Program-made: the position numbers and the translations under genes
Assembly (NCBI GenBank): GCA_010645155.1
Contig: CM021321.1
Span: 219,201 to 283,200 of the forward strand
Origin: Tigriopus japonicus
Lineage: Eukaryota > Arthropoda > Copepoda > Harpacticoida > Harpacticidae
Length of the DNA stretch: 64,000 bases
Reading direction: 5' to 3'
The notes under the pieces: generated by a model
The model's input: only the letters and a program-made list of their open reading frames with translations
Databases searched by the model: none
Told to the model about the DNA's origin: nothing
In this document: piece by piece, positions 1 through 13,391 of the stretch
How positions within the stretch are numbered: the stretch's first letter is position 1
Layout of the letters: each line of letters opens with the position of its first letter

Positions 1-1035
1 TAAAAATGGCTTACCTTGGATCCACACGACCACGACACAACACAACACAGCACTTAGTCTAAACCGGCCAAATTATCACGAGCAACGCAAAAACACGTCT
101 GCTCACGACAATAGACGGGAGAAGACTGGAAATTGATTAGTATTGATTAGTAAAGGCAGTTTTAGGGTCAAGCATAGGGTTTACTCTCTTTGCTTTCGAA
201 AAAAGTCGTTTTATTAAGTCATCCCGCTATTTTTGATGTTTGAGAAATTGATGAAAAAATTATTTAATCGCTTTTCAGTCTTTTATTATTTAAAAAAAGT
301 ATGAGGGTTCCCTTCGTGATTAAAGAAAACCATTGTATAAAATTAATTGTGTGCAAAATAGTTAGGGAGATAATCAGCCAAGGTGGTTTCACCAAAATCT
401 AATTCAATGACTGGATTTGGTATCCATAAAACCATGAAATGTGCATTGAACAATCCTTTGAAAAAAGCCAGTTGTGTTATTCAGTCATTTTTAATTGAAC
501 CATAGACCACCCATGAAGCTAATTAAACATCCATAGTCCGCTTATTTATGTTTTTCGTGTCGGATCTACTAGAGAGTTACCAATTAACACAAGTCAATTA
601 AAAAAAGATGGTCTAATTTTCAATAAAAATCATTCCAGCCTTTTATTCAAAAAGAATCCTAAGAAAGTGATTTGTTCGCAGGGGAAAAATGTTGTTCCTT
701 TCCGTTCATCTTTCAATAAGAGCTGAATAAAGACTCTTTCATTTCCAAAGCCATTCCAATTATCTTTATATGGCGTGTACAACGTTCGTAGCATTTGCTT
801 TTTTCTTGAAGACAACCTAGAGTTCCAAGGATTAGATCCAATTTCTCTTTGAGAAAATGACAAGGCTTCTAACACTCAGGGATGTCTAATACTTTGGATA
901 GTGCACTGCGGATTAGCAGTGACTACGATTACGTTGTTGAGAAGTCAGGGAAAAATAGACACTTCGGAAAAGACAAGCAAGGAGAAAAATTTGGGAGTAG
1001 GAAAGGTAGAATATAGCACCGAACTATCTGATGAA
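1..1035. other. Intergenic DNA, no gene seen
   Basis: AT-rich sequence with many short homopolymer runs. The open frames here are short and resemble no family I know. A splice-donor-like site on the minus strand lies at about 12-18, so an exon of a gene further left might end here, but nothing else supports it. Confidence 0.4.
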
Positions 1036-1887
1036 TAGGGACAGGAAGTTTAGACCAATAAAACTGTCAAATTAAACGAAAAAAGACGAATAGAATTGAC
1101 TGATTAGACGAAAAAAGACGAATAAAACTGACCGATTAAACGAAAAAAGACGATTTAAAGTTTCCAACGGACGGAAAAAAAGAAAAAAATGCTTGCAAAG
1201 TGGAAAAAATCGAATGAATTTCCCAAAAAGGCGAATGAACCGATCTTATAAGAAAGAAGAATAATTAAATGCCAGTCCAGACGAAAAAAGACGTTTAAAG
1301 CTGCTCCCACTAAATAGACATTATGTATGTCCCTATTGATAAGGACCAATCTGTCTGATATGATCTGACTGTCAAAAGCGGCGAAATCTAGAAAATTTAA
1401 AAAAAGGAGGTACTTAACGAGCAAGAATTAGCTAGTAGTACATTTGTCAAATAAAAACCAAGAGTTAAAAATGCCTTTTTAAAGGAACGTTTTTAGTACA
1501 GCTATACTTAAAATCAGATTTGCAAATCCTGATGGCCTTTTCAACCCAATAGTAGTCTTTTCTTTTTGTTTCTGTCGAGCAACTGTACAAGTACAAGTTA
1601 ATTTATAAGTGTTGATTGTATTTTATTTGTGCGAAACAGCAACCAACAATCAAATTATTACATTGGCCTATGATTGGTGGGGTTGAACTTTCTTTGAAGT
1701 TCTTTTTTGCTTGGAAAATTGAAAAAAACGCTGCAAGTGCTGGACAACTAAGAAAATCCAAATTTTTGGCCAATTAGACGAAAAAAGACGAATAAAATCC
1801 AAATTAGACGAAAAAAAATTCGCAACGAATAAAGGCCAAAAAGACGAAAAAAGACACAAGTTTATTCGTCTTAAGTTCCTGTACCTA
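1036..1887. mobile_element. Non-autonomous hAT-type DNA transposon, copy 1
   Basis: The left end reads TAGGGACAGGAAGTTTAGAC and the right end is its imperfect reverse complement, finishing TTCCTGTACCTA. An identical 8-bp duplication, CTGATGAA, flanks it at 1028-1035 and 1888-1895. Ends starting TAGGG and an 8-bp target duplication are typical of hAT elements. The interior repeats short units of the type TTAGACGAAAAAAGACGAAT and has no transposase frame, so it must depend on a partner element. A second copy of the family lies at 21381-22741. Confidence 0.8.
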
Positions 1888-3642
1888 CTGATGAATAAAT
1901 ATGTAATGGTAAAACTGCAATGCATGGAGAAAGGTAGTTGTAGATTTAATTGTTGATTACCCAACTTACTCTTCCAACTCCACCTCCACTTCCACTCTTT
2001 CTTAAAGGTTTAAAAAAGGTAGGTCAAGTGTCGCGTCATTACAAGGAGCATAAAACCGGTTTGTGGCAACTAGGGATGGAATGAGTCATTGTTAACACTT
2101 GGTCACTTTCAGTCAACGTTTAAGTATTAATAGTATGTAGGCTCTAATATTTGCGTTGAAAAAAAATTAAACAAATGGGCGAAGAGATTTTTCTAAAAAA
2201 AAATCCAGAAAAAAATCCGTAATTTTGATTTGAGTTGCCCGCAAGAACAAAAAATCAGAAACAAGTTCCACTCAAAATTGATCTTTGAAATTAAGACCTC
2301 TTTTTATGGTTCATCTGCATTCCTAACCAAAATTCCCCGGAATAACGTCCCCTCAAGCCTCAGATGAATAACCGTAATTAGTACTAATGTGTTTATTTCA
2401 ATTTTATGACCATGTGTTATACTTTTCTTCCATTCATCTGCCAACACTTGGGTCCATCTCTAGAGATGTCCTTGTGTGAGACAGTATCATGTCGGACCAA
2501 GCAAAGGACCTCTTTATACTTGGACACAGGCTATACATAGTTGCAAAAAAGATAGTGCCGTTCTAGAAGCCACCGAACCCACCGAAATTTACGAAAACGA
2601 TTACGGATTGGAAGATTCAGAGATCTCCCATTCTCTGAAAGATTGGCAAGAGTGTGGACAGTAACCATGGAGATCAGACGAATCAAGTTTTATGTACGAT
2701 AAAAAAAATCGTACTGCTTTCACAGTACGAAATGGCTCCTTGCAGATAACTCTGGATAGCAGTGATACTCTGGATTCGGTTTGAGGTGTTCTCAATTGTC
2801 TTTTGTACCCAGTCTTTTGCTGTCCCAGTTTTCCGTTTTATCCAGTTTTCCGTTTTATCCAGTTTTCCGTTTTATCCAGTTTTCCGTTTTATCCAGTTTT
2901 CCGTTGTACCCAGTTTTCCGCCGTACCCGTAAAAAAGTTATAGTAGTACTTAAATCCTTCTTCATGTATGGAATTGAATCTCGAGAGCTAAGATGGGGAA
3001 TTTTAACATGTTACCTTCTCCATAGCTTATAGTGGTCCTCTGTCGAGGTCAAGACAAAAACTGCTTCATCCTTGAGCACGAGGAGAGACCTCCCGGTGTC
3101 GTTCCTCCTGCAGTACATTGCGTGTCCAATTGAAGTTTGGTCAAAAGAAACCTTTCCTTGAATCTACCATTGCTCAGGGGGGGGGATAAAAACAATCAAC
3201 TGCAATGTTCTCCCGATCAAACATAATTCAAAAAACTCACAACTATTTTTACACTGATATAAAAATATCAAGAACTGATCCACGGTAATGGTAGCCTTCA
3301 GAAGACCTTCCAAGAACGTTCGTGGATCGACGCACTTGGAGGAGCAACCCTCGAGAAATGGATTTCCAGAGAGAGAGAAAGCCAAAGGTAAACGGGATAA
3401 CGCTTCCGTTAACTTCCGTACAACGTTCCACGTTGCTCGAACGTGGGACGTATTGGACGAATCGAGGACCCCAGGAAAGTGGAAGAGACACTTGTTGTCC
3501 CAGAGTCTTTGCACAGAGAACATCCACTTGAATTGTCGTTCCTTTTAGTGCAAGAAGATAATCCGTGATTCCAATCACTAGTGAACAAGATCGAGAAAGA
3601 ACCCGTTGGCCTTCACCGGCTTGAGGTTTCAGTAGATAAACG
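1888..3642. other. Intergenic DNA upstream of the first gene
   Basis: Mostly unannotated AT-rich sequence holding the 17-bp tandem repeat listed separately. From about 3290 to 3560 the GC content rises and frames are open on both strands (up to 119 aa on minus), but none resembles a known protein. This may be 5' untranslated sequence of the gene starting at 3643. Confidence 0.35.
2825..2922. repeat. 17-bp tandem repeat, about six units
   Basis: The unit CCAGTTTTCCGTTTTAT repeats head to tail. The last units diverge (TTGTACC and CCGTACC variants). Seventeen is not a multiple of three, and the overlapping open frame is a by-product of the repeat. Confidence 0.85.
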
Positions 3643-6600
3643 ATGAAAACTCAAAGTGTGGAAGAGTGTACAGAGGACGGCTTCAACAATCGTGAATTCT
3701 TGATCAGTGAACAGAATCGATTGATCTCAGCTGTGCTCCTCCCAGCTTCCTCTGTTGATCCCAATATTGCCGATGAGGGCAAAAGTGTGTCCAAAGTTAA
3801 ACGATTGGCCAGCATGCCCATTTTTAGACTTCGACGAAAAGCTCCCTCTGTTAGTGACTCGTTAGCCGTGGTTGGCCTTCGAAAGGCCCTATTAGTGGGT
3901 AAGTTTGCATTTCGGCTTTCTATCATACGATTACCCTTTCATATGGTCTCTGAGGGCTTTAAAGTGGCAGATCTTCAAAGATGTCAAACTCATATTGATC
4001 TTCATTTCCTCTGAAGAACAAGACCTATTTGATCATACAAGATTAATGAGCGTTCGCTTTCCTTTGATTTTGGAGCCTTGAATCCTTTGATGCTTGCAAA
4101 GGCTTCAAGCAAAACTCCCAACGATCTCAGGAGTCAAGGTCCCTTAGTTTTCCAACTCGTGGCCTTGAATTCCTTTCAACACTATTTGATTTTTAGCGTC
4201 AAGTTTTACTTAGAGTACAAAAATTACCGTAGATGACGGTCCCAATGTTTACTTAAACTGGATCGTGTTTGTGATGGACCTTTCTAGACCACTCGTAGGT
4301 TTAGGTTGCATTCCCATTGCTGACTATAATTAACATTGTCTAGCGTAATTAAGAATGAATAATGTTCCCAGCGTTACGAGAAAACATCTAGATCTACGGA
4401 AATAGACAGAATTTACGAGAAATCAATGACATATCGTGTCTTTACTTCCCTATGGGACTTGAAGATGTGTTCTTCTTCAGGCTTTGTATAGTACTTTGTT
4501 GATCTCGATTTGATGGCTCACATTTAATTTCTTTACTGTTTGTTGTGGAAAAATCAAAACTCGTGTGTTTTTGTTAGAAGCTTTTTTAAGATAGAGAGTC
4601 AAGAGAGTCCGCTCCAGGGGGAAATGTTTCCAATAATCACTCACGAAATTGCTCGTGAATATCGAGCCCGCTTCCTTGGAATTTTCTTGCTATCATGGAA
4701 CATGAAATAACCTTGGAATATCAATAAAGTTAAGGTGACCTTCGGGAAAACCGACACTACTTCGTGCAATTTGCTTCGCCTAGCGCCATTTTTACACAAA
4801 CTTGTCTCAACTAGCAGGCTAAAAATTAATTAAAAAGAAGCCAGTGTGTGGAAAAAGTCGTAACAGAGTTTGAAAATTACACTAGAACGGCGGAAAATCT
4901 GGTTTTGCCACCGAGCAGAAATCCAAGAAATGTGAAAATTAAGTGTTGCGCTTTCGATCATTAACAGAATAAATAAAAGGCCATCATATTTAACTCTTTC
5001 AAACTTTTGCGAACTAACTTTGGGCCTCACAATTTTGTCCTGGTTGTCTGTCGAAAGCCTCACTTCCACGAGCAAGTTTTGAACAATGTTTCTGACAACA
5101 AACTTTAACTTTGTCGCAAGCCAAAGAACTTCATGCCTCGTACGTATTTGACGACAAAGTTCGTCGAAAAATGTGTCGAAAAAGTGCTCCTGTAAATCTA
5201 TCTTGGGTAAAATTTCAGTTTGGGTGGGTGTTTTCAGACCTATTTTGTCTATTATTACTACCGTTTAGAAAAAAAAATCACAAAATGGCCGTGAAAATTG
5301 TTAACTGGTAACGCTGAAATTGAAAACTGCCTTTTCAAAACCACTACAAAGTTAAAAACAGAGGAATAATGTTGTTTTTGGAACATAAAGTAATGGTTGA
5401 AAAAGTGCAAATTAAGTTCATGCAATGATGTAATGTGCAAAGACCCTGCAGTTGAAAAAAACTTGTAGAAAATAATTTTCAAAATGATCAATTATATGGC
5501 TATTTAAGAACGACATTATTGTTCAGTGTAACTATTACACATTTCCAAATGATTTAAAACATCCATAAAATCATGACATGTCATGAACAATTAATTTGCA
5601 TGATTTTTTAATGTACTTCTTGTTTTTCGGATAGGGGAATAAAGAAGCTTAAGTTTTAAACAATGACACACATGACCCAATTAATCCGCATGATATTTTT
5701 TTCTCAACTCCTCCTTCTTTCCATAATGGAAGAAATGAGGTTGACATCTATATCCGGTTCAAAAGTAACCGGATGTGGATGGATATGGAAACATTGATCC
5801 CTCTGTCCCACTGATTTTTTTCAAGCCAACAGTTCAAATCGGTCCCATTTAAAATAAATATAACGATTACAGGCACTCGAAACACCACTTTGAATGCAAT
5901 CCGCAATAGAAATGTAAAAGAAAGTAAAAATGGCAAATTCTTTATATTTCACTATTGTTTGCTTAACCAGGAACCACTGTACTTCAGGACGTATTTCAAA
6001 AATACACACTGGGTCCAATTATTGTACTAAAATGTGAGGTTTTTGCAACAAATGTATTGTTCCATTTAATTTTCATTGTACTAATCGGACCCAGTGTGTA
6101 TTTTGAAAGTAATGCTGGCTTGAGCCATCCTTGGCTAAACTAAGGAATTGAGGTTCTACTCCTGGTTCTTGAAGTAAGTTAGAAATTACGAGATGAATCC
6201 CGATTAAATAACTTAAATAAGCCTTAACTAAAACTAATAACAAGTGAGAGGAGAACGGTTTTCATAGTCTCAAAATGTTGTTAGATATCTTGAGCCTGCA
6301 TTCTTTAAAAAAAAACCTCATTGTCTATTTCCGTGAGCAACTCTTTGACGACAAAGCTTTGGTTGTCACTGATTATACTTTGGCTTTAAGTATGTCTCCC
6401 GCCAAATTTTGAAATCTGCATGTGATTGTTTTAAATTAGAGTCCCCAATATTTTAATAGTAAATTATGCAAAAGAAGACGATTAAGTTAATTTATGGTCC
6501 AAATAATTTAAAAAGTATGGGTGTATACTAGGGCTTCCCGAATTAATCCGTATTTTGCAGATTAAGGATTAATCCGGATTAATTCACTAAAAAAGGGATT

Positions 6601-9600
6601 TATCATAAAATGATTGATAAACCAATGAAAACCGAAGTTTTTTGTTCAGTGATAACAAGATCATTGAAATTATGTTCAAACAATGTTGATGTTAAAGTTA
6701 ATTGACGAAAATTTTAATAAAAAACATAAATGACGCATAATTATAACTTTTTTATCTCTTAAGTTCTAAGATTTGACATACATATTGACTTCAGAAATCA
6801 CCTTTGTCCATTGCCTGAAAGCTTTTGAAAGCGCCATCTTTACTTGGGATGATTACGAAAAATTCACCAATGCGCCTAAAAAAATCTTCATAAACTACTT
6901 TAAAATATGGAACAACATAACGGCTTAAAAAATTTGAGTGAAACATGGGATGATTTAATGACCAGTCACATTTTTTTTTGGAATTGTGGACTATATCTTA
7001 ATTGCTCTGAATGTGAAGGGGAAAAGGCCATGGATGGATTAATGGCTTAAATTTAAAATGATTGATACCCCAATAAAAACCAAAGTTTTTATTATTATTA
7101 CCATTTTACAATAACGAGATCATTGAAATTGTCTTTAAGGAAAGTTCATTTAAAAGAAGATTGGCAAAATTGTGGAATCAAAAGCTTACTTGCTTACATA
7201 TTATTTTTCAAATATTAGGTTTTGTGACAAGCTCCAAAAATTGTACAAAATTGTATAATCTTCTCTTGAAAAGTATACTCAACTCTTGCCCAAATTTTGG
7301 GCAAGATAAACATTAGAGTGTTGAAACTATACATAAAATCATGAAATTGTGGACTAAAATCAAATAAATGATAGATCCTGAACGGAAAAAATAACACCCA
7401 AACCTATCATGCACCGTGAAAAGAGGCAAAAAACCAGACTAATCGTGAAAATGATACAACGTCCATTGCCAGATGGGTACAAAAAATCCAGAATGACAAC
7501 AAAAACGAAGGTATCCCTCCTCATTTCACTTATGACTTCCCGATTCATACGAGACTTTTCATATTCTAACATCTCATGTTAAGAGATTCAAGAAAAATCC
7601 TGCAGAAAGCAGGCACTGAACATTAAAAAACAAACTCTTGTTGAATTGCGGAAACCTGTCTTCGACTGTTTGTACATATCCATCGTAAGTCATTAAAGAT
7701 CCCTCCATTCATTAACATGAATTTATCATTCCAAAATTGTTATTTTTCAAAGTTGCTTGTTCAAGACTGCACTTATGTTTGGTTCATAGGTTTTTTGGAG
7801 TCTTCAACTTCAAGCTTTTTCGGGAGAAATTTTGAACATTCATAGGAAAAAACACAATGGACCTGAATATTACTTTTTGGTTTTATTCGATTAACCCGTG
7901 TGACAAAACGAATTAACGGATTAATCCACTTCCAACTGATTAGTTTCTGTTTTTCATTTCGGAAGATGCAACATCTTCCATATCTATGAATTTGATGAGC
8001 TCTTTCTCCGATCTCTTGCTCCCTGAAGAACACGATCTTGTTAACAAATCTCAAATCAACCTTCCTATTAAGCCTTTGCAAAAGCCCATGATGTTTGAAA
8101 TACCTGGGATTTAAGGTTGGCAAAAAATGGTACTGTTTTTTGATAAATGTCAGAAGCTAAAAAAATTAAAGTTGAGGCAAAGCAAACGGTGCAAAATTTA
8201 CCAAAAACTTTTGTTGCAGTTTGAAATGGAAGACCATAACATTATCAGAATATTTAGTCCGAACTTTGTTTTTATTTATACAAATTATCAAAAACGCTAT
8301 CAATTTCCACCATAAAGTAGTAAAATTACCAAATAGGATTTTGCCATCATTTCTCCAAACACTCTAATTGACTTCTTCAAACTTCTTAGGTACATTCCTT
8401 CTCACGACAACGGTTCCGAAGCCACCTCTGAACGGTATTTGGCCTCATTTTAGGTTTCCCAGTCTAAATACAAATAAACTTTCAAATGTTTGCCTTTCTC
8501 TTGGCCTACCTTAATTCTTCCTCCGTAAAAATCAATATTATTATTAAAGAGGTTCTATCTATCTTTTTTATATCGTGGCTTGATGTATGGCTTGTTGTAC
8601 ACGCAAATGACAATGAGACATGTTGACGTAACCACTTTTGTCGTGAGTGCCATGTTAACAGATCATTTTGTGACACAAAACTTCGATTGGTACTGTCGAT
8701 GAACCAAGTTGGTTTTGAACATATCATCCAATAATCCTCGACAGAGACCCGATATTTTATGCACAAGCCTTCCTGGTAGCCATACACTAAAAAATCAATA
8801 TCGGACCAGTTTCAACTCTATTCAAACAGAAAGTCGCGCCATAGGCGATATCCAGAGCTTAAATTATTGACAAGTTGTCGTTTCAAATGCCCTCTGACAA
8901 CTTCGTTTCCAGGTATGCTATCAAATCTGGGCGAAGAAGATGATGGCGAGGACGATGCAGATGCCAAAAGTGAAAGTTCGTGCCTCGCTGACGAAAGCAG
9001 TTTGGGTCCATCCGATAAAGAGACTCAAGGGCAAGAGTTGGAAGATCCTGACATTGACAACATTTCCAAAGGCGTCGCTGGAATCCATACCGATTCCTCC
9101 AACACAGTAAACACTAGCTCAAGTTCCTTCCAATCACCTTCCCTGAAGAAAACACGACGAGCTCGATCCATCGTTAGACAGCAATCTCGAGTCTCGGCAG
9201 AATTCCAGAACTTCGACCAAGCTCGACAATCCTCATCAGATGACTCGTCTGAATTGACTGGAACCAGAGCCCGATCAAGTATGCGGAGAGCTCGATCGAC
9301 TTCATCCCAGAGATCAATCCCAATTCCGTCAGTGGAGCGCAAAAAATGCCTGACAAACAATGGTCACGACTCGAGTATTGAGTGTTCGTCGCCAGATTCG
9401 TCATTCGCCACCTTGATGTTTGCGCGAGATGCGCCTAAGATATCTGCAAAGGACTTGTTGAAGATTCCACTTACCGCCCCTTCAGAGATTGGGACTCCAC
9501 CACCTCCTGCCCGATACACCAATGCCAGTGGATTGGGCCTTGAGAAGCAAAAACGAAAGAGGTTCATTCAGAAAAGCCGGATGAGTTATTCCATGGACCA

Positions 9601-10273
9601 TCAACTTCTGCCACGACATTGTGAACCAAGTCTGATGTCTTCAAACGACACCCTTCAAGATACCGATTCTGAATCGGGTCGTCTTCAGCTTCCCAACCCA
9701 AAAGGTCTTCGGAGGACCTCTTTTGCTCCCCCAAAAGCATTGGGCTTGGCAGAGAAAGAGCTATTAGAAAGGCGACGTAAATCTGATCTACCTCTTCATC
9801 CTCACTTCCGGAGGGCATCCAACGTGACCTTTGCCCCTCAGACCAAGCTGTCAGACCATGGCAGAAACTCAAAATTCGAAAAAGCGGCAAGCTTTCACAC
9901 AGCTGACGACCCGCATGTGCACAGCATGACTTCCGATTGGTCCACCTCTCTGCCAATGGTTATCAAGTCCAATCCGAGGCAACCTTTTCGGAGTGTGTAT
10001 TCCAATCGATTGACAGTGCCCGACCCCTATGGTTATTCTGAAGTGACACGTGTTGTTGAGAAGCCCAACCGGTTTCTGAAACGACAACATTCGTTCGACA
10101 AAGGGAATGAAATTCAGGGTGGCATGTTGTGTCATCAGTGCGCAAGTAGTGTCGATCGTGGCCTAGATGAAGCCCAAAAGCAGGAATATAGGCCGGGCAT
10201 TCTGAAACAGCCCACACAATCTTGTGATGGGCAGATCAATCAAACGGGCCATGTGAAGGTGACGGCCTTGTAG
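3643..10273 (+). CDS. Unrecognised Ser/Arg-rich, probably disordered protein (two exons)
   Basis: Exons 3643-3898 and 8913-10273 join in phase 1 across a GTAAGT donor and a TTTCCAG acceptor, giving 538 aa. An in-frame TAA lies two codons before the ATG, which fixes the start. I do not recognise the protein. Residues ~89-115 are acidic (EEDDGEDDADA). The middle is rich in Ser and Arg with many RRxS-type sites suited to basophilic kinases, for example RRASNVTF and RRTSFAPP. A GILK motif near the C-terminus resembles the SILK docking motif of PP1 partners, and NVTF is a weak RVxF-like match. No membrane segment or folded domain is obvious. The 5-kb intron carries a small MITE. A regulatory or scaffold protein is possible but unproven. 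Expression and the exon join are inferred from splice sites and frame only. Confidence 0.65.
5994..6109. mobile_element. Short (~116 bp) inverted-repeat MITE, copy 1
   Basis: The left end TTTCAAAAATACACACTGGG and the right end (CCCAGTGTGTATTTTGAAA) are inverted repeats. The interior (GTGAGGTTTTTGCAACAAA) matches, in reverse orientation, the copy at 23058-23172. It lies in the long intron of the first gene. Its superfamily is not clear because no target duplication is evident. Confidence 0.65.
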
Positions 10274-11889
10274 CAAGCATTTGTCAGATTGTAATACCCA
10301 TTGATATTTATTATTTATGACAAGACACACCAATGAAATACATGATTTTTGAGAAAGTAAAGTTTCCTTGAAAGGTAAGTCTGCAAATTCGCGTGGGATG
10401 TGGGCTTTCTGGGTTAAATACCACGTGACGTGCTGTCTTTCATTTACCTTTTTGGCAATGGTACTGAAAGGTGAAAAGCTGCCTTTAAAATTAGCTTTTC
10501 AAAATTATTTTCGGATGAGCAGAATGACATTTGTTCAAATTTTACCTAATCGTGACAGAACCTCAATATCTTCACTTATCAATGAAAGGTCTTAAAATAA
10601 ACTCTTCAAAAAATACTTTCAAGACGCATTGACAATGGGATTAGGAAATGTCAATATCCAGGAATGGTGTTACCTTTTACTTAGACCGCGTTACGAAAGA
10701 CCCACTAATTCGGGCTTGATTGTCCCAACAAAGTTGGAAAGAAAAAGTCTTGAGGGTACTTCAAATAAAAAGATTGAATCTCGTCGTAGATCAAAAAAAA
10801 ACCGGAAACTAGTTTTTATTAAAGATGAATACCCTCATAAAAGGTACTCGTGAGACAGCGTTGTATTTTTAGCGACTCGAGAGATAAAAATCTAAACCAA
10901 GGGTAACATTATCAAGTTCTGATTCTAAGAAGTTAAGAGCTGAAAACCATGAAATCGTATGAAATATCCGTTAAAGAACGTTTTTGAAACTGTAAAAAAA
11001 CCCAGGGGTATTTTTCAGATTTTTGAAACGATACAAGGTTTCAGACATTGTTAAAGAAAGTTAGCACTGAAGTGTTTAGGGTAAAAATGGTCAAATATGA
11101 CCACATTGATGCCATCAACAGTAGTTAGCTGATTAATATTTTGCAAAACAATAAATTCTTTTCTTTTTATTCAAATCTTTGAAATATTTGCGTCACAACA
11201 CGTTTGCGATAAAAATCGATTTCAGGTTAAGGAAAGCCATGAAAATGTGATTTCAGCTAATGTTCCAATTTCTAAACTCAATAAAAGTTTTCGCCACTTG
11301 GCAAGTTTGCTTTAAAAGCGGCCTTCAGGTCAACCGTTAGCACAAAAATGATTTGGATTTTTAAGTGCACAAGCATTTCAGAGTTTCGGATGTTTTGCTC
11401 CATATGCACCTGAGACAATCAGTTAAATTTAGATCCAAAAGATTCCATTCTTATTATGGAACCGTATGGTTATGCCTTTAATGTGAGAAAATGCATGGAA
11501 AATTTTGGCTAGATTTCCGAATCCCCTGAGAACATTCACCACATTCACCAGCTAACTACCAAATTAACCTGGTTCTGTTGAAAGAGACAAAAAGGATCAA
11601 TAATGAAGTAAGGTCAATCGGTTTTCATAGGAATGTTACAACCCTTTTTTCAGAAGTGAGTTCACGATTATCCCAAGTAATAAAAGTTGGAAACGCAGAA
11701 GCCTAGTATTGCCTATAGTGCTCTAGTATTGCCTAGATTTATTTTCGTCTTCAATAAGTAGTTCAAGAATTTCAATAAGTATGCACCAATATTCGTAAAC
11801 CTTGAAAATGATCTCAAAAAAAAAAATCTCAGAAAAGTCGGTCTCGGTGTGGACACCCCGAAACCGACACCGGCTTTTCCAACAATGCA

Positions 11890-13383
11890 TTAGTCAGGCC
11901 CAGGTTTGTGACAACTTTTTTTTCTTTCCGCTGGGGCCAACTTCCTTGTCTTCATAATGGTAAAATGAGCGAGTGCTAATTACATAGTTCGCAAGAGCTT
12001 TCAATGAAATTTCACACTGACACTGAAATAAGTGAAAATGGTCTTCATTAATGTTTTCACGTGCTAATGTTGCTATTTCAATGATTTTGTTGCTATCGAC
12101 CACAGGAAACAAAGAATAAATCCATGAAATTAATTCAGCTAGTAATTTGCACCATATGGTATTAATTTAGACAAGCACAATATCCAATGGATGAAAAAAG
12201 TACTCAAAAAATATGCAACAACCCAAGGAATAAGCAACAATTGAAAAAATGCTGATACATTGCAACTAAAGATGTACAGAAAATCAAATTAAAGTAAGCA
12301 AATATTAAACAAAAAATTCCAGATGATGCCTATGAATTGCCAAAAAGTACCACTAAGATTTGGTTTTAACATTATAAATAAGGCCCATTGCAACTTGTGT
12401 TGAATTTGCACCAATAGAATGATGCAGAATTCATAAATGGAAAGACCTGTTGAAATACCCTTTTTCCGAAATAACCTATATTATGGGTTTTATTTGTTAC
12501 CCTATAAAATATTTCTGTAAATCAAATTGATATTTTGAAAACTTGATGGGCTCTTGTCTAACCCTCCCTGTAAGTTGTCCTTAGCAGGAGTAATTTCTGG
12601 ACAACTTACATGGAGGATAAGAGAGTTGCCAATCAAGTTTTCAAAATGTTTTGCTGATTTCAAAAAGATTCTAATGGATGTCAAATGTTTCTTATGACAT
12701 GTAGTAAATTTTGAATAAAGGGTAGTTAACAAACTATCAAAATTATGAAAATGTAAAAAATGTTACTTTTTACATGATTGAACAGTTCTATTCACATCCT
12801 AGTTTTCTGCATCATACTCCTCCTATTTGGTACAAATTGAATGCAACAAAGTTGTAAAATAATCATCATTAATAAGATGGATTGAAGCCCTTCCATGGAT
12901 ATTTTTTGGTCAAAGGCTCCTATTTGTTGTATTTTTTTCTCTTGCACTTCCCTCTTGTTTGGCTAGTTGGAAGCTTCATGATAAAGCCACTGTCACTAGT
13001 GTTCTGATGACCCTTCTTTCATATGAACTTCTGTTCACTTTGATTATTTTGTAAACTATCTGGAACTATGGCTGACCGGAATCCTACCCTCATGAAAGCT
13101 GTTTTAAAACCGGGAGAAAAGTGTGTTAAATCATTAATTACTCAATATTTTGACAAAAATTCTTCAAAATGATACTTTCAAAGCATACATCTACGTACCT
13201 CTTGGACGTTCAATTTTTTTCATTTGTGTGATCGGCCATCTGCAAGCCTTTGTAGACATGTTTGAAGCCAAACTTTTACTACTGTGGGACAAGGAAGTTG
13301 GGCCCAGGGGAAAGAAAAAAAAAGTTGTCACAAAACTGAGCCTGACTAATCTATTGGTGTCCGTGTCGACACCGGCCTTTTGA
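11890..13383. repeat. Long imperfect inverted repeat enclosing ~1.3 kb
   Basis: The sequence from about 11893 to 11955 (containing GTCAGGCCCAGGTTTGTGAC and GGCCAACTTCCTTGTC) reappears as its reverse complement at about 13285-13352 with few changes. Outside both arms lie related GTGTCG / CACCGGC-rich segments. This may be a degraded non-autonomous transposon. Its outer limits could not be set because a hAT MITE begins just to the right, at 13392. Confidence 0.5.
12532..12647. repeat. 116-bp imperfect hairpin
   Basis: Two ~49-nt arms, ATTTTGAAAACTTGAT...TGTAAGTTGTCC and its near reverse complement, are separated by an 18-nt loop. The size and the small mismatches resemble either a tiny foldback MITE or a microRNA-like precursor. 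Nothing in the sequence decides between them. Confidence 0.6.
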
Positions 13384-13391
13384 GTCGACAC

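Larger units (their letters stand above)
10274..13391. other. Intergenic repeat-bearing DNA
   Basis: No gene was recognised. The stretch holds a 116-bp hairpin (12532-12647) and two facing copies of one sequence at about 11890-11955 and 13285-13352, which make a long inverted repeat enclosing ~1.3 kb. The rest is AT-rich with only short chance frames. Confidence 0.4.

Noticed and set aside
2476..2664. 62-codon plus-strand frame with protein-like composition
   Set aside because: No family resemblance, no splice context, and a competing minus-strand frame of the same size.
3164..3578. Overlapping frames of 69-119 codons on both strands
   Set aside because: No recognisable motif on either strand; more likely GC-richer 5' untranslated or intergenic sequence.
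6536..6600. A hAT left end (TAGGGCTTCCCGAATTAATC)
   Set aside because: No matching right end or 8-bp duplication was found downstream; kept only as a possible solo end.
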